Source: JBHIDJ01 sp046760105
Lineage (GTDB): Bacteria > Pseudomonadota > Gammaproteobacteria > Acidiferrobacterales > SPGG2
Direction: 5' to 3'
DNA length: 15,477 bases
Assembly: GCA_046760105.1 (NCBI GenBank)
Contig: JBHIDJ010000073.1
Location: 1 to 15,477, forward strand
Of this stretch, positions 1 to 7,006 are shown one piece after another (positions within the stretch are counted from its first letter, which is position 1; every line of letters starts with the position of its first letter). The position numbers and the translations under genes were made by a program. Below the pieces are notes generated by a model. The model was not told where the DNA came from. It searched no databases and saw nothing but the letters and a program-made list of their open reading frames with translations.

Positions 1-1307
1 AGACCAAAGTTCGACGCAAGCGGGTCAAGCGCAAGCGAGTAACGCCGTACCCAATCTAGCGCCACCTGCGACGTCAGGATCTTCACCCAATCGCGACTGC
101 CCCAAAGCCGGTACATGCGGGATTGCACATCGTGGGAGCCAAGACGGTCGGCCGTGAGCGCAATCGCTACCGTGCCAACGGGTTTCTCCGGAGTTCCTCC
201 GTCTGGACCGGCGATGCCGGTGGTGGCCACACCGATATGGGCCCCGGTAAGCTTTCTCACCCCAAGTGCCATTTCACGGGCGGTCTCTTCGCTGACGGCA
301 CCGAAGGTCGACAGCGTCGAAGGGGCGACACCGAGCAGCTTTTCTTTTAGCGCGTTACTGTACGCGACCACACCGCCAACGTAGTAGGTACTGCTGCCGG
401 GGACATTGGTGATACGGTCGCCCAGCAATCCGCCACTACAGGATTCTGCTGTTGCTAAGGTCCACGCCTTCTCGCGCAGAAGCTTGCCAACCACTTCCTC
501 CATGGTCACTTCGCCCTCGGCGATCAGAGCGTCACCCAGACGGTCGCGAATGACCCGTGAGAGCTCGTCCAATCTACGTTGCGCCTGCGTGTGCTCATCC
601 GTTACTGTAAGCCGCGCCGAGATTTGTGGAAAACTCGCACGGAATGACAAACGGCCGACTTCCGGGTCAACTGCACCGTCGAGCGCCTCGTCCATCGCCG
701 ATTCGCTCATACCAAATGTCTGAAACGTGCGCGACAAAATGCATGTACTGTCGCTGGTTTGTTGAAGCAGCCATGGAATCACCTGACCGTCGAGCATCAC
801 TTTCATCTCGCGCGGCACCCCCGGCAGCACGATCGCGGTAGGACGGCGCTCGCCCTGTGGGATAACCAGCCGATAGCCGGCTGCCGTGCCGAGCTCATTG
901 GGGACGATCTCGGCACCAACGGGGAACGTCGCTTGCTTGAGGTTGTTCTCAGGCATCGGGCGTCGATGCGACCTAAAATAGGCTTTAATGCGTTCCACCT
1001 CACGTTCATCCAAGTATGTCTCGACGCCGGCGACGCGCGCCAAGGTTTCGGTCGTGAGATCGTCGGTGGTCGGACCGAGCCCGCCGGTCGAGATCACGAC
1101 GTCGGCATTCATCAACGCGTGCTGCCAAGCCCATGTTATCCGCTCGGGGTAGTCGCCGACAGTTAACACCGAATGCACCTCGATGCCGATTACACGCAGG
1201 CGGTCGGCAATATAGGCGGCGTTGGTATCGACCGTGCGGCCCTGAACTAGCTCATCCCCGGTTGAGATGATGGCTACTTGTGATCGATGTTGCGCACTGG
1301 TCAGCAT
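1..1307 (-). CDS. cinA: CinA-family protein (MoCF-like domain plus nicotinamide-nucleotide amidase domain), C-terminal end cut by window
   Basis: About 435 codons are visible from ATG at 1307, and the frame is still open at the left edge. The N-terminal half is a molybdopterin-binding-like (COG1058) domain: GDELVQGRTVDTNAAYIA starts at residue 17 and GGLGPTTDD is at 75-83. The C-terminal half is the PncC/CinA_C amidohydrolase domain, with AESCSGG around Cys290 and TGIAGPDGG near 365. In the family this domain deamidates NMN to nicotinate mononucleotide in pyridine-nucleotide salvage. The N-terminal domain has been linked to ADP-ribose pyrophosphatase activity in some members. CinA proteins are usually 410-430 residues, so only the last few residues are probably missing. 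AGGAG lies about 14 nt upstream of the ATG, a long spacing, but no better in-frame start exists nearby. A hairpin-rich repeat lies immediately upstream. Confidence 0.95.
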   Translation of the reverse strand, partial: MLTSAQHRSQVAIISTGDELVQGRTVDTNAAYIADRLRVIGIEVHSVLTVGDYPERITWAWQHALMNADVVISTGGLGPTTDDLTTETLARVAGVETYLDEREVERIKAYFRSHRRPMPENNLKQATFPVGAEIVPNELGTAAGYRLVIPQGERRPTAIVLPGVPREMKVMLDGQVIPWLLQQTSDSTCILSRTFQTFGMSESAMDEALDGAVDPEVGRLSFRASFPQISARLTVTDEHTQAQRRLDELSRVIRDRLGDALIAEGEVTMEEVVGKLLREKAWTLATAESCSGGLLGDRITNVPGSSTYYVGGVVAYSNALKEKLLGVAPSTLSTFGAVSEETAREMALGVRKLTGAHIGVATTGIAGPDGGTPEKPVGTVAIALTADRLGSHDVQSRMYRLWGSRDWVKILTSQVALDWVRRYSLALDPLASNFG

Positions 1308-1360
1308 CGTTCGTGCGTTTTCTCCTAAAGTTTCCCATGCATACTTTGGAGAAATCAGAC

Positions 1361-1690
1361 CGGGGGCGCAAGGGTGAAGCGGAAAAAGGCAAAGATCCGA
1401 CCAGAGCATTGCAAAGGGCCCGGTGGGGCCTTTGCCCGACGAACGGGCGGGCCACGGAAGGCCAGCCCCGGACTTGCAAGCGTAGCGGGAATGCGAAGCG
1501 CAGCAAGGCTTGGGCCGGTGCCAAAGCGAAGCAGGGGCGAGACGGAGAAGTGGCGATGATCCAGTGAATCATCGCCCCGTCGAGCGGGTGTGCCACGGAC
1601 GGCACACCCCGGACCGGCAAGCGGAGCAGGATTGCGCAGCACAGACGGGCGTAGCGAATGGATTTGCCCGGCGAACGGGCCGTAAACTGA
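1361..1690. repeat. Hairpin-rich intergenic element, about 2.5 imperfect tandem units
   Basis: This fills most of the 423-bp gap between cinA and the next minus-strand gene. Unit 1 is about 1361-1511, unit 2 about 1512-1650, and a partial unit 3 runs to 1690. Each full unit has a first hairpin, then a GCCCGnCGAaCGGGC-like motif, then a hairpin with an ACGGA(A/C) loop, then CCCCGGACnnGCAAGCG and a tail rich in AGCG. First hairpins: 1411-1421/1425-1435 (11 bp, one mismatch, loop GGT) and 1552-1560/1568-1576 (9 bp, perfect, GGCGATGAT arm). Second hairpins: 1446-1453/1460-1467 (8 bp, one mismatch) and 1586-1594/1601-1609 (9 bp, perfect, GGGTGTGCC arm). GCCCG/CGGGC mini-hairpins lie at 1434-1448 and 1666-1680. 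Arm sequences differ between copies while pairing is kept, and by eye the post-hairpin segments are about four-fifths identical. Small open frames inside it look like by-products. Function is unknown. It may act as a transcript-end or mRNA-stability structure, or be a dispersed genomic repeat. Confidence 0.75.
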
Positions 1691-1730
1691 TTTAGAGCCG
1701 AGTGACGGCTGCGTGGGGGCGGCGCCGCGG

Positions 1731-2207
1731 CTATTTGACAGCTGACAAGGCGGTCAGCTCCTGGACGCTGACGATGAAGCGCCGATTTACAAGGGTGATC
1801 CGGTTCTCGCCGACTAACGGGATAAAATGGGGCGCCGTGTTGAGATAGTCAAGTAATCTCCCGCGTTCTTCGGGCATTAGATAGCGTATCCAGCCCTCTA
1901 CCACTTTGCCTCGCGGTAAAGTAATCCTAACGCGTTGCTCTCGCGCGACCTCACTTTCGATACCCTCGGCATCTTCCTGGTCGCCCGGAAGTTGGATCGT
2001 CACCATCCAGGCTTTGCTAATAAGCGTCTCATAGCGGCCAGCAAGCGGCACAAACTCCTCTAGGCCATCATTCAGGCGGTCGAGCAGCCGCCCCGGACCG
2101 CCGTCGGGTCCGGCTGCCGGTGCGTAAAATCCACCCTCCACCGTCCGCCCGTCTTCAAGCAATACCCGCACGGGCACAACTCGCTGTGGTGTACGTAAGG
2201 CTTTCAT
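1731..2207 (-). CDS. Conserved-looking hypothetical protein with a duplicated ~60-residue domain
   Basis: 158 residues, ATG start at 2207, no convincing Shine-Dalgarno. No signal peptide or membrane segment is seen, so it is probably cytosolic. The protein is two copies of one domain, residues 13-72 and 93-149, joined by an acidic linker (76-90). Both copies share VR(V/I)xL, a G(R/K)xVEG turn, RLLDxLN, F(V/I)PLxG and a closing (M/I)V(T/S)(I/V)Q strand. The pattern suggests a small beta-rich fold with one helix around RLLDxLN. It recalls uncharacterised DUF6812-like domains, but that is memory, not a search result. There are no obvious catalytic residues. It reads towards the hairpin repeat and cinA, with another minus-strand gene 102 bp upstream. 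Function unknown. Confidence 0.75.
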   Translation of the reverse strand: MKALRTPQRVVPVRVLLEDGRTVEGGFYAPAAGPDGGPGRLLDRLNDGLEEFVPLAGRYETLISKAWMVTIQLPGDQEDAEGIESEVAREQRVRITLPRGKVVEGWIRYLMPEERGRLLDYLNTAPHFIPLVGENRITLVNRRFIVSVQELTALSAVK

Positions 2208-2309
2208 CGCGTCGGGCTAAACTTTGGGTTTCGCTGCATAGGCTGCAGTCTAGCATGGTGGTGGGGTATGTCTATTACTGGCGCCTCCAAGTTAAGGTCG
2301 CCCATTGCC

Positions 2310-3227
2310 TCAGTGGCAGTTCTGGAGCTTTCGCTTGACAATGTGACGCAGCTTTGCACAGCAACCGGGGACCTTCCATGAAAGGTCACCCAGCGATTGC
2401 CCGGTGACGACTATTCTTGGCGCGGATCCATGTTCAGGGCAGCGAATAGAATGTACACGCTTACTGACCGAGCGTTGTATCGTCTGCAGCACCGACCTTC
2501 CTAGCTCGTGAGTAAGATCGTTCGGCTCAACTCTGTAGCCGTTTATCTCGAACGATAAATCAAACACGGCTTGACCACATTCGCTCCGCTCCGTAGCGTC
2601 GCTGGGATTGAAGAATCGCACACTTGCCGGTATGTCATTCTCCAACAATAAATTCATAACACTATCGTGCGCCGCCAGCATTTGAGCAATGTGCTCGGGA
2701 GTGTCGTCCGAAACCTGCTTCACGACCCGCGCTTTTTGTCGTGCTTCGAGATACTGTTGTATGGTGATGTCGTAATGAGCGATGAGTTGTGGGTCGGCGA
2801 GCTGCTTCTCTTTTTCCTTCGCGAGCAGTGTGAGTAGTTGTTGGCCAAGCTGCTGCCACTGTTTGCCGTCGGTTTCAGTCCGCAGTTTCGCGGACAGTTC
2901 ATTGACCTTGAGTCGCAGTGCATCGTTGGACAAGGCCGTGCGCATGTCTTCGAGCTGGGCGGTCTGTTCGCATATGTTTGAATCGGCGGGCAACAAACAG
3001 TCAATATCCTTCGCGATCTCTATGGCAACGTGAATCCGCGCGAGCTTTACAGAGATGTCATTGCTTTCGTTGATCGTGCGCACAGTCGTCTCCAGGGCCT
3101 GCATCTGTGCGCGTAGGTGTGACTCGGGCAGCGGCGCACGCGACATGGTGTAACGCCATATCCATGCGGCGATATAGGTCACGGCGATCGCCATGTAGAG
3201 CACAAACAAGTCAGAAAGAATGTGCAC
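2310..3227 (-). CDS. Membrane-anchored helical protein with a CPEHG...GCC C-terminal domain, function unknown
   Basis: 305 residues from GTG at 3227, chosen because AGGAG (3238-3234) sits 6 nt upstream. An in-frame ATG at 3245 would add six residues but places the Shine-Dalgarno inside the gene. One membrane helix is at about residues 5-24, followed by Arg-rich residues, so most of the protein probably faces the cytoplasm. Residues ~35-180 are polar, Leu/Gln/Lys-rich and helical, likely coiled coil (for example LGQQLLTLLAKEKEKQL). The last ~80 residues form a separate domain ending with CPEHG (Cys263, His266) and GCC (Cys289-Cys290), a plausible metal site. I recall similar C-terminal CxxHG...CC segments in other uncharacterised bacterial proteins, but cannot name a family. 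It is divergent from the five-zinc-ribbon gene and has its own promoter. Function unknown. Confidence 0.75.
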   Translation of the reverse strand: MHILSDLFVLYMAIAVTYIAAWIWRYTMSRAPLPESHLRAQMQALETTVRTINESNDISVKLARIHVAIEIAKDIDCLLPADSNICEQTAQLEDMRTALSNDALRLKVNELSAKLRTETDGKQWQQLGQQLLTLLAKEKEKQLADPQLIAHYDITIQQYLEARQKARVVKQVSDDTPEHIAQMLAAHDSVMNLLLENDIPASVRFFNPSDATERSECGQAVFDLSFEINGYRVEPNDLTHELGRSVLQTIQRSVSKRVHSIRCPEHGSAPRIVVTGQSLGDLSWKVPGCCAKLRHIVKRKLQNCH

Positions 3228-3253
3228 GCCACGCTCCTGCAGCATTAGTCGGG

Positions 3254-3287
3254 GTTCTACCGCTAAGAACGCGGCACATTCCGTGCC
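3254..3287 (-). other. Two small hairpins in the 5' leader of the 2310-3227 gene
   Basis: The predicted leader of about 90 nt contains GTTCT/AGAAC arms (3254-3258 and 3266-3270, 7-nt loop) and GGCAC/GTGCC arms (3273-3277 and 3283-3287, 5-nt loop), back to back. Each stem is only 5 bp, so this is suggestive at best. They lie upstream of the AGGAG ribosome site at 3234-3238 and do not cover it. Confidence 0.3.
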
Positions 3288-3325
3288 AAGATGGCGCCTA
3301 TTAGAACAGCGTTTAAATTCAATGC

Positions 3326-3353
3326 CTTATAGGGCTATCGCGGCGTCGGTCAA
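3326..3353 (-). promoter_or_regulatory. Likely sigma70 promoter for the 2310-3227 gene
   Basis: On the minus strand, TTGACC (3353-3348) is followed after 16 bp by TATAAG (3331-3326). Each box differs from the sigma70 consensus by one base. Transcription would start near 3319, about 90 nt before the GTG start at 3227. It is the best promoter match I noticed in the window. Confidence 0.55.
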
Positions 3354-3763
3354 GACGCGGGGAAATGATGACGGTGACAGTACTTGCCATTGGGCGGCGT
3401 GTCGATGCCGCGGAAGACTAAAAAGGCTCTATCGACGGGTTCGTGCAAAATCGTTGAACAAGCTCTATCGCCGAGGGCCGACCGCTCATCTGACAATATT
3501 GGGCGATTATCCGGAGTTGCTGCCGATCCCTTAGGTCCTGTGCAATATTCTTAAGTATTGGGAGAAGAATTTCCTAGGACGGGATGTTCATGGACGATAG
3601 CAGGCCGCTTGTTGCGGCCTGGCACCTCGCACGGGAGCACGACAAAGGCTGCTTCGCTATCGGTCAATAGGGCCCCCTCGGGTCGACATCATCCCGGCAC
3701 GTTTAAGCGTTCGTTACGGCATTCAAGCGTAAGGGGCGCCCGCTTCGCTTCGAGGAGCGCCTA
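3354..3763. other. Intergenic stretch without a supported gene; isolated hairpin at 3601-3621
   Basis: About 410 bp upstream of the five-ribbon gene. The clearest structure is a perfect 8-bp stem, CAGGCCGC/GCGGCCTG (3601-3608 and 3614-3621, loop TTGTT), without a T-run on either side, so not a typical intrinsic terminator. Similar 14-nt segments recur around 3424 and 3461 (aggctctatcgacg and aagctctatcgccg). Short open frames here (a 71-codon frame ending at 3534, and a 28-codon frame from 3585) lack ribosome sites and recognisable products. I found no convincing promoter for the downstream gene. Confidence 0.5.
3753..3757 (+). promoter_or_regulatory. Shine-Dalgarno site supporting a TTG start at 3764
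   Basis: AGGAG ends 6 nt before TTG 3764. The frame is closed upstream by TAA at 3704, and no ATG, GTG or TTG lies between that stop and 3764, so this is the first possible start. A 5-bp GGCGC/GCGCC pairing (3735-3739 and 3757-3761) overlaps the last base of this site and most of the spacer. Confidence 0.65.
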
Positions 3764-5833
3764 TTGGGCATTTTCGATAAAACCTGTCCCCAGTGCATGG
3801 TCACTAACTCCGCGGCAACGATGCGGTGTACGTGTGGATACCTGTTCAATTCAGCCGACGGGGACCAGAAGAAGCTCACCCTGGAGGTAGTGGCCCGGGA
3901 AGAAAAGCTCTTCGAGGAATACCTCGAAGCGCGGGTCGCGCAAGCGATCGAAGCCGCGAGTATTGCCGCACGCACCGCCCTACTGGAGCCGCACAACGAC
4001 CGCAGGGCGACCGAGATCCTGCGTACCAAGCGGGCGGTAGAAGCAGCAAAAGTCGAACTCGATGCTCAGCGGGTGAAAGCCGCAAAGGCCGCTGCCGATG
4101 CCGCGAGTATCCAGACGGAACGGCAGCAGGCACCATCCCCGTCGGCGCCACAGGGTGCGCCGGTGAATGGCTTGGAGGCCACTGATGACACGAGCGATAG
4201 TCACCTGTACCGTGAGTATCTAGCTGCCCGCGCTGTACAGGCGGCCAAACCGGCAGCCGCCGACAGAGTGCGCACCACCGAAGCACCGGCTATCCACCGT
4301 AAGACGCCCGGAAAGGTGTTCAGAAGGGCGCAAGTGGCAAAGGCGGCGCAGGCGATCCAGGCCGCTGAATCCAAGAAGACCATGTATTGTCCCTGGTGCA
4401 ACCGGAAGATCGCGTCGCGCGTCGGGCGTTGCCTCTGTGGATGGTCACGGACGATACGCCTGGATACGGAGATTTCATCCCCAGACACCGCACTAAGCCT
4501 TTTCGATAAGATTTGTCCGAAGTGCTGGACCCTCGTGTCGCTGGCGGCAAAGAAATGCACATGCGGGCACCTATTCGAATTTTCCCATACGGAAGAATCA
4601 AGGACTGAATCCGAGCGAACTCTGCGGAAAGACAACGGGCAGGACCACTTCGTCAATGGGACCGGACCGGCGCCGCGCAACAACGGCGCAAAAAGGCGAA
4701 CGCGGAAGACGCCCGAACGAGCGCGCTCCGCTGGAATGGCCGCGCAACTGGAGGTACACTCACAGGCGCGAAATGCAAAAGTCTATAAGTACTATCTGGA
4801 GGCGCGGGCGACCGAAGCGGCAGAAACCGCGAGGGTGGCGACACAAGCGGCGGCGATTGAGCCTAACGACCTGATGAAAGCGCAGAACGCCACTCGAACC
4901 CAACGTGTAGCTAAGGCGGCGAAAGCCGCGCTTAATGCCCAGCGCATGCGGCTTGTGCGAGCGGCGCAGGTGGCGAGGAATGCGCGACCCATGCAGATCG
5001 CTGAAACGTGGCCCAGTGCGATCGCAATCGGTGCCACTAAGATAGCTAAGACGATATTTGGAGTGGCGGTACGAACGGCGACGGATGTGGTGGGCACCGC
5101 GAAAGACCGGGGGGAGACAGAACCGCCAATGCCAGCCAAGCCTGTGGTCGCCAAGGGACTCTACGAGCGCACGGTGTCGCAAGCAATCGAACACGCACAC
5201 GCTGGGCGAACGAAAAGGCGAAGGGCCGCAGCTGCGCAAGCGAAGGCAGCCACTAGCGCAAGCTCGAGCACAGCCGCGCGGCGGCGTTTGCCAGACCAAT
5301 CCTCGAAGCGCTACAACCCGCCCGCCACCGATAACTCGCAGCGCGCCGCGCCGCGCGCGCACACGGCACAAAGCGCGCAACCCAAACAAGGCCGCCAAGC
5401 CGGAGCGGTCTTCCGGGCTACCCAGGCGGCCAGGATCGCCAGGGCGGTGACAGCGGCACGGGCACTGGAGGCGGCGGACCGCACGCGCCAGGCGGCTGAA
5501 GCGGGTGAGCTGGAACCGTCGATCGAATGCCCTGTATGCACCGCACTGTTGCCGGCGGATGCCACAAACTGTAGCTGCGGTTGGCTAGTACCGGCCGGGC
5601 AACGCGATCTGCCGGTACTGCGGACCACGGACGAACACGCCGACCACGCCGGCACCTTAGATTGCCCCATGGAATGCCCGGCTTGCACAGGAACCATTCC
5701 AGTAGGTGCATCGCGCTGCAGTTGTGGGTGGTTGGTACCAAAAGGTGAGCGCGAGATGCCGATGCTTGTGCTAAGCCCGGATGAGCGTGCCGCCATCGAA
5801 CAGGATATCGATATCAAAAATAAAAAGACTTAA
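3764..5833 (+). CDS. Ala/Arg-rich protein with five CPxC...CxCG zinc-ribbon motifs and duplicated helical modules
   Basis: 689 residues, TTG start. Five motifs of the form CPxC-x10-CxCG are at residues 8-25, 209-226, 251-268, 589-606 and 638-655. Each has four cysteines fit to hold one zinc, like the short UPF0547-type or zinc-ribbon domains. Ala-, Arg-, Lys- and Gln-rich segments between them look helical or coiled-coil, with a recurring (E/K)YYLEAR or REYLAAR start (50-57, 149-156, 341-348). Residues ~1-118 are related to ~246-411: xxFDK-CPxC-ribbon, then YLEAR, then EPND, then AKAA...AQR. Segments before ribbons 2 and 4 are also related (VFRxxQxAxxAxA, from 185 and ~547). The last two ribbons are near-copies ending CSCGWLVPxGxR(D/E)xP. 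No signal peptide or convincing membrane helix; a hydrophobic patch at 418-436 is the only candidate. High basic charge fits nucleic-acid or scaffold roles, but function is unknown. Composition is biased, so low-complexity effects must be kept in mind. Confidence 0.8.
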   Translation: MGIFDKTCPQCMVTNSAATMRCTCGYLFNSADGDQKKLTLEVVAREEKLFEEYLEARVAQAIEAASIAARTALLEPHNDRRATEILRTKRAVEAAKVELDAQRVKAAKAAADAASIQTERQQAPSPSAPQGAPVNGLEATDDTSDSHLYREYLAARAVQAAKPAAADRVRTTEAPAIHRKTPGKVFRRAQVAKAAQAIQAAESKKTMYCPWCNRKIASRVGRCLCGWSRTIRLDTEISSPDTALSLFDKICPKCWTLVSLAAKKCTCGHLFEFSHTEESRTESERTLRKDNGQDHFVNGTGPAPRNNGAKRRTRKTPERARSAGMAAQLEVHSQARNAKVYKYYLEARATEAAETARVATQAAAIEPNDLMKAQNATRTQRVAKAAKAALNAQRMRLVRAAQVARNARPMQIAETWPSAIAIGATKIAKTIFGVAVRTATDVVGTAKDRGETEPPMPAKPVVAKGLYERTVSQAIEHAHAGRTKRRRAAAAQAKAATSASSSTAARRRLPDQSSKRYNPPATDNSQRAAPRAHTAQSAQPKQGRQAGAVFRATQAARIARAVTAARALEAADRTRQAAEAGELEPSIECPVCTALLPADATNCSCGWLVPAGQRDLPVLRTTDEHADHAGTLDCPMECPACTGTIPVGASRCSCGWLVPKGEREMPMLVLSPDERAAIEQDIDIKNKKT

Positions 5834-5847
5834 CGAGGCCTTTGTTT

Positions 5848-5869
5848 GGACGGTGCGCGCGGACCGTCC
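5848..5869. terminator. Possible bidirectional terminator hairpin between convergent genes
   Basis: GGACGGT (5848-5854) pairs with ACCGTCC (5863-5869) around an 8-nt GC-rich loop, filling the 38-bp gap between two convergent stop codons. No proper T-run follows on either strand, so a rho-independent role is uncertain. The position supports a shared transcript-end structure. Confidence 0.4.
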
Positions 5870-5871
5870 CT

Positions 5872-6945
5872 TCATACAGGGTTGAGCCGCAGCCACTGGT
5901 AGCGGTTGCCACTGCGGATCGTTACGTTAACGAGCTTTGCCCCCTTTAGCACAGTGAGCGGGACGTCGATCCCAGCCGCACCCCGCGCCCAAAGTTTGCG
6001 ATAGAAATCAGCCATCGAGCTGATAGCACTGTCACCGATAGCCACGATGATATCGCCTTCCTGGATGCCGGCGCGCACTGCCGGTCCCTCGGTCGCCACG
6101 CGTGTGACGAACAGGCGACCTCTAATCTCCTCCGTGTAAATCCCCAGCCACGGACGTGGCGGGTCCGACGAATGGCCCACGGCCAACAGGTCTTTCATGA
6201 TTGCTTTGAGGTTGTCTATGGGCACGAACATGTTTCCCGGGATCTGCCGATCTCCGCGAAGGGCGTCACCCACAACTAACGAGCCAATGCCGAGCAGCTC
6301 GCCCTCAGAGCTGATGAGCGCTGCGCCCCCGAAATTGGGATAGGGCGGCGATGTGAATATGGCGTTCTCAAGCAGATACTCCCAGTACCCGGCAAACGCA
6401 CGGCGCGAGACGACAATCGCGGGTCGCGCAGCCTCTGCACCTCCATAGCTCGACACCAACACGCGAGCCGACTCCGCGAGGTCGGCCGACTTGCCGAGCT
6501 TCATGGGCACAACGTCGATTGGTTGGGCGGCACGCAATAGGCCGAAACCGGTGCTGTTGTCATAGCCAACGATGTCGACCGGGACTTTTTTGCCGTCGGC
6601 GAGCGTGATGTCTGCGTGCGCGGCCTCGAGTATGAGATAGCCAATGGTGACGATAAGACCGTTAGCATCGATCACGACACCGGAGCCTTCGCGCTCGGTG
6701 CCAAGAACACCAGCGGTACGCGCAGTCGTGGGCACCTCAGCGTGCACAGCAACAACGGCAGAGAGCACTTCGCCAAACTTCGGGTCGATGTCTTGTGCAT
6801 TGGCGACCGCGGCCATCAAGGCGAGAGCTGCGCCCAGGACGGACGCGACAGCGGCGTTATACGTAAACCGTTGTTGTGTGATCGGACTCACCGGTTTCTG
6901 CGTCGGGCCACGGCAGCTGGCTGGCGGGCGACTTAAGGCTAGCAC
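5872..6945 (-). CDS. Exported HtrA/DegP-like protein with PDZ domain, catalytic triad lost (pseudoprotease)
   Basis: 357 residues from GTG 6945; a second GTG at 6891 (residue 19) is an equally possible start, and neither has a clear ribosome site. A Sec signal peptide (hydrophobic ~31-48, cleavage after ANA at 50) sends it to the periplasm. Residues ~58-250 have the S1C trypsin-like pattern (GSGVVIDANG at 87-96), but the residues aligning with the triad are changed: His to Tyr103 (TIGYLILEA), Asp to Gly133 (STGFGLLRA), Ser to Gly206 or Phe205 (NFGGAALIS). One PDZ domain follows at about 262-350 (PWLGI, AGIQEGDIIVAI). I recall relatives with GYLILEA, GYWEY and NMFVP(I/V)D motifs in other proteobacteria, so this is probably a stable degenerate subfamily and not recent decay. 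Likely role: substrate or peptide binding, not proteolysis. It lies 61 bp downstream of the SRAP gene on the same strand and may be co-transcribed. Confidence 0.85.
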   Translation of the reverse strand: MLALSRPPASCRGPTQKPVSPITQQRFTYNAAVASVLGAALALMAAVANAQDIDPKFGEVLSAVVAVHAEVPTTARTAGVLGTEREGSGVVIDANGLIVTIGYLILEAAHADITLADGKKVPVDIVGYDNSTGFGLLRAAQPIDVVPMKLGKSADLAESARVLVSSYGGAEAARPAIVVSRRAFAGYWEYLLENAIFTSPPYPNFGGAALISSEGELLGIGSLVVGDALRGDRQIPGNMFVPIDNLKAIMKDLLAVGHSSDPPRPWLGIYTEEIRGRLFVTRVATEGPAVRAGIQEGDIIVAIGDSAISSMADFYRKLWARGAAGIDVPLTVLKGAKLVNVTIRSGNRYQWLRLNPV

Positions 6946-7006
6946 GGTTTAAGCATGTCTGTCGCCCGGCCGCAGGCGCACGTGTCGGTTCTTGCCGAGG
7001 GACAGG

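Noticed and set aside
1361..1690. CRISPR array
   Set aside because: Units are about 140-150 bp, imperfect and self-complementary throughout, with no constant short repeat separated by unique spacers.
1252..1695. Several 60-120-codon frames on both strands over the hairpin repeat
   Set aside because: They follow the repeat units, have no ribosome sites, and run through palindromes; structure explains the region better than coding.
3322..3534. 71-codon plus-strand frame ending LGDYPELLPIP
   Set aside because: No ribosome site, no recognisable domain, and its start sits on the minus-strand promoter; kept only as part of the intergenic description.
4760..5398. 212-codon minus-strand open frame inside the five-ribbon gene
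   Set aside because: It is antisense to a frame with conserved cysteine motifs, and its Arg/Cys-rich product looks like GC-rich shadow coding.
5872..6945. Active DegP/DegS-type protease
   Set aside because: None of the three catalytic residues is present at the expected positions.
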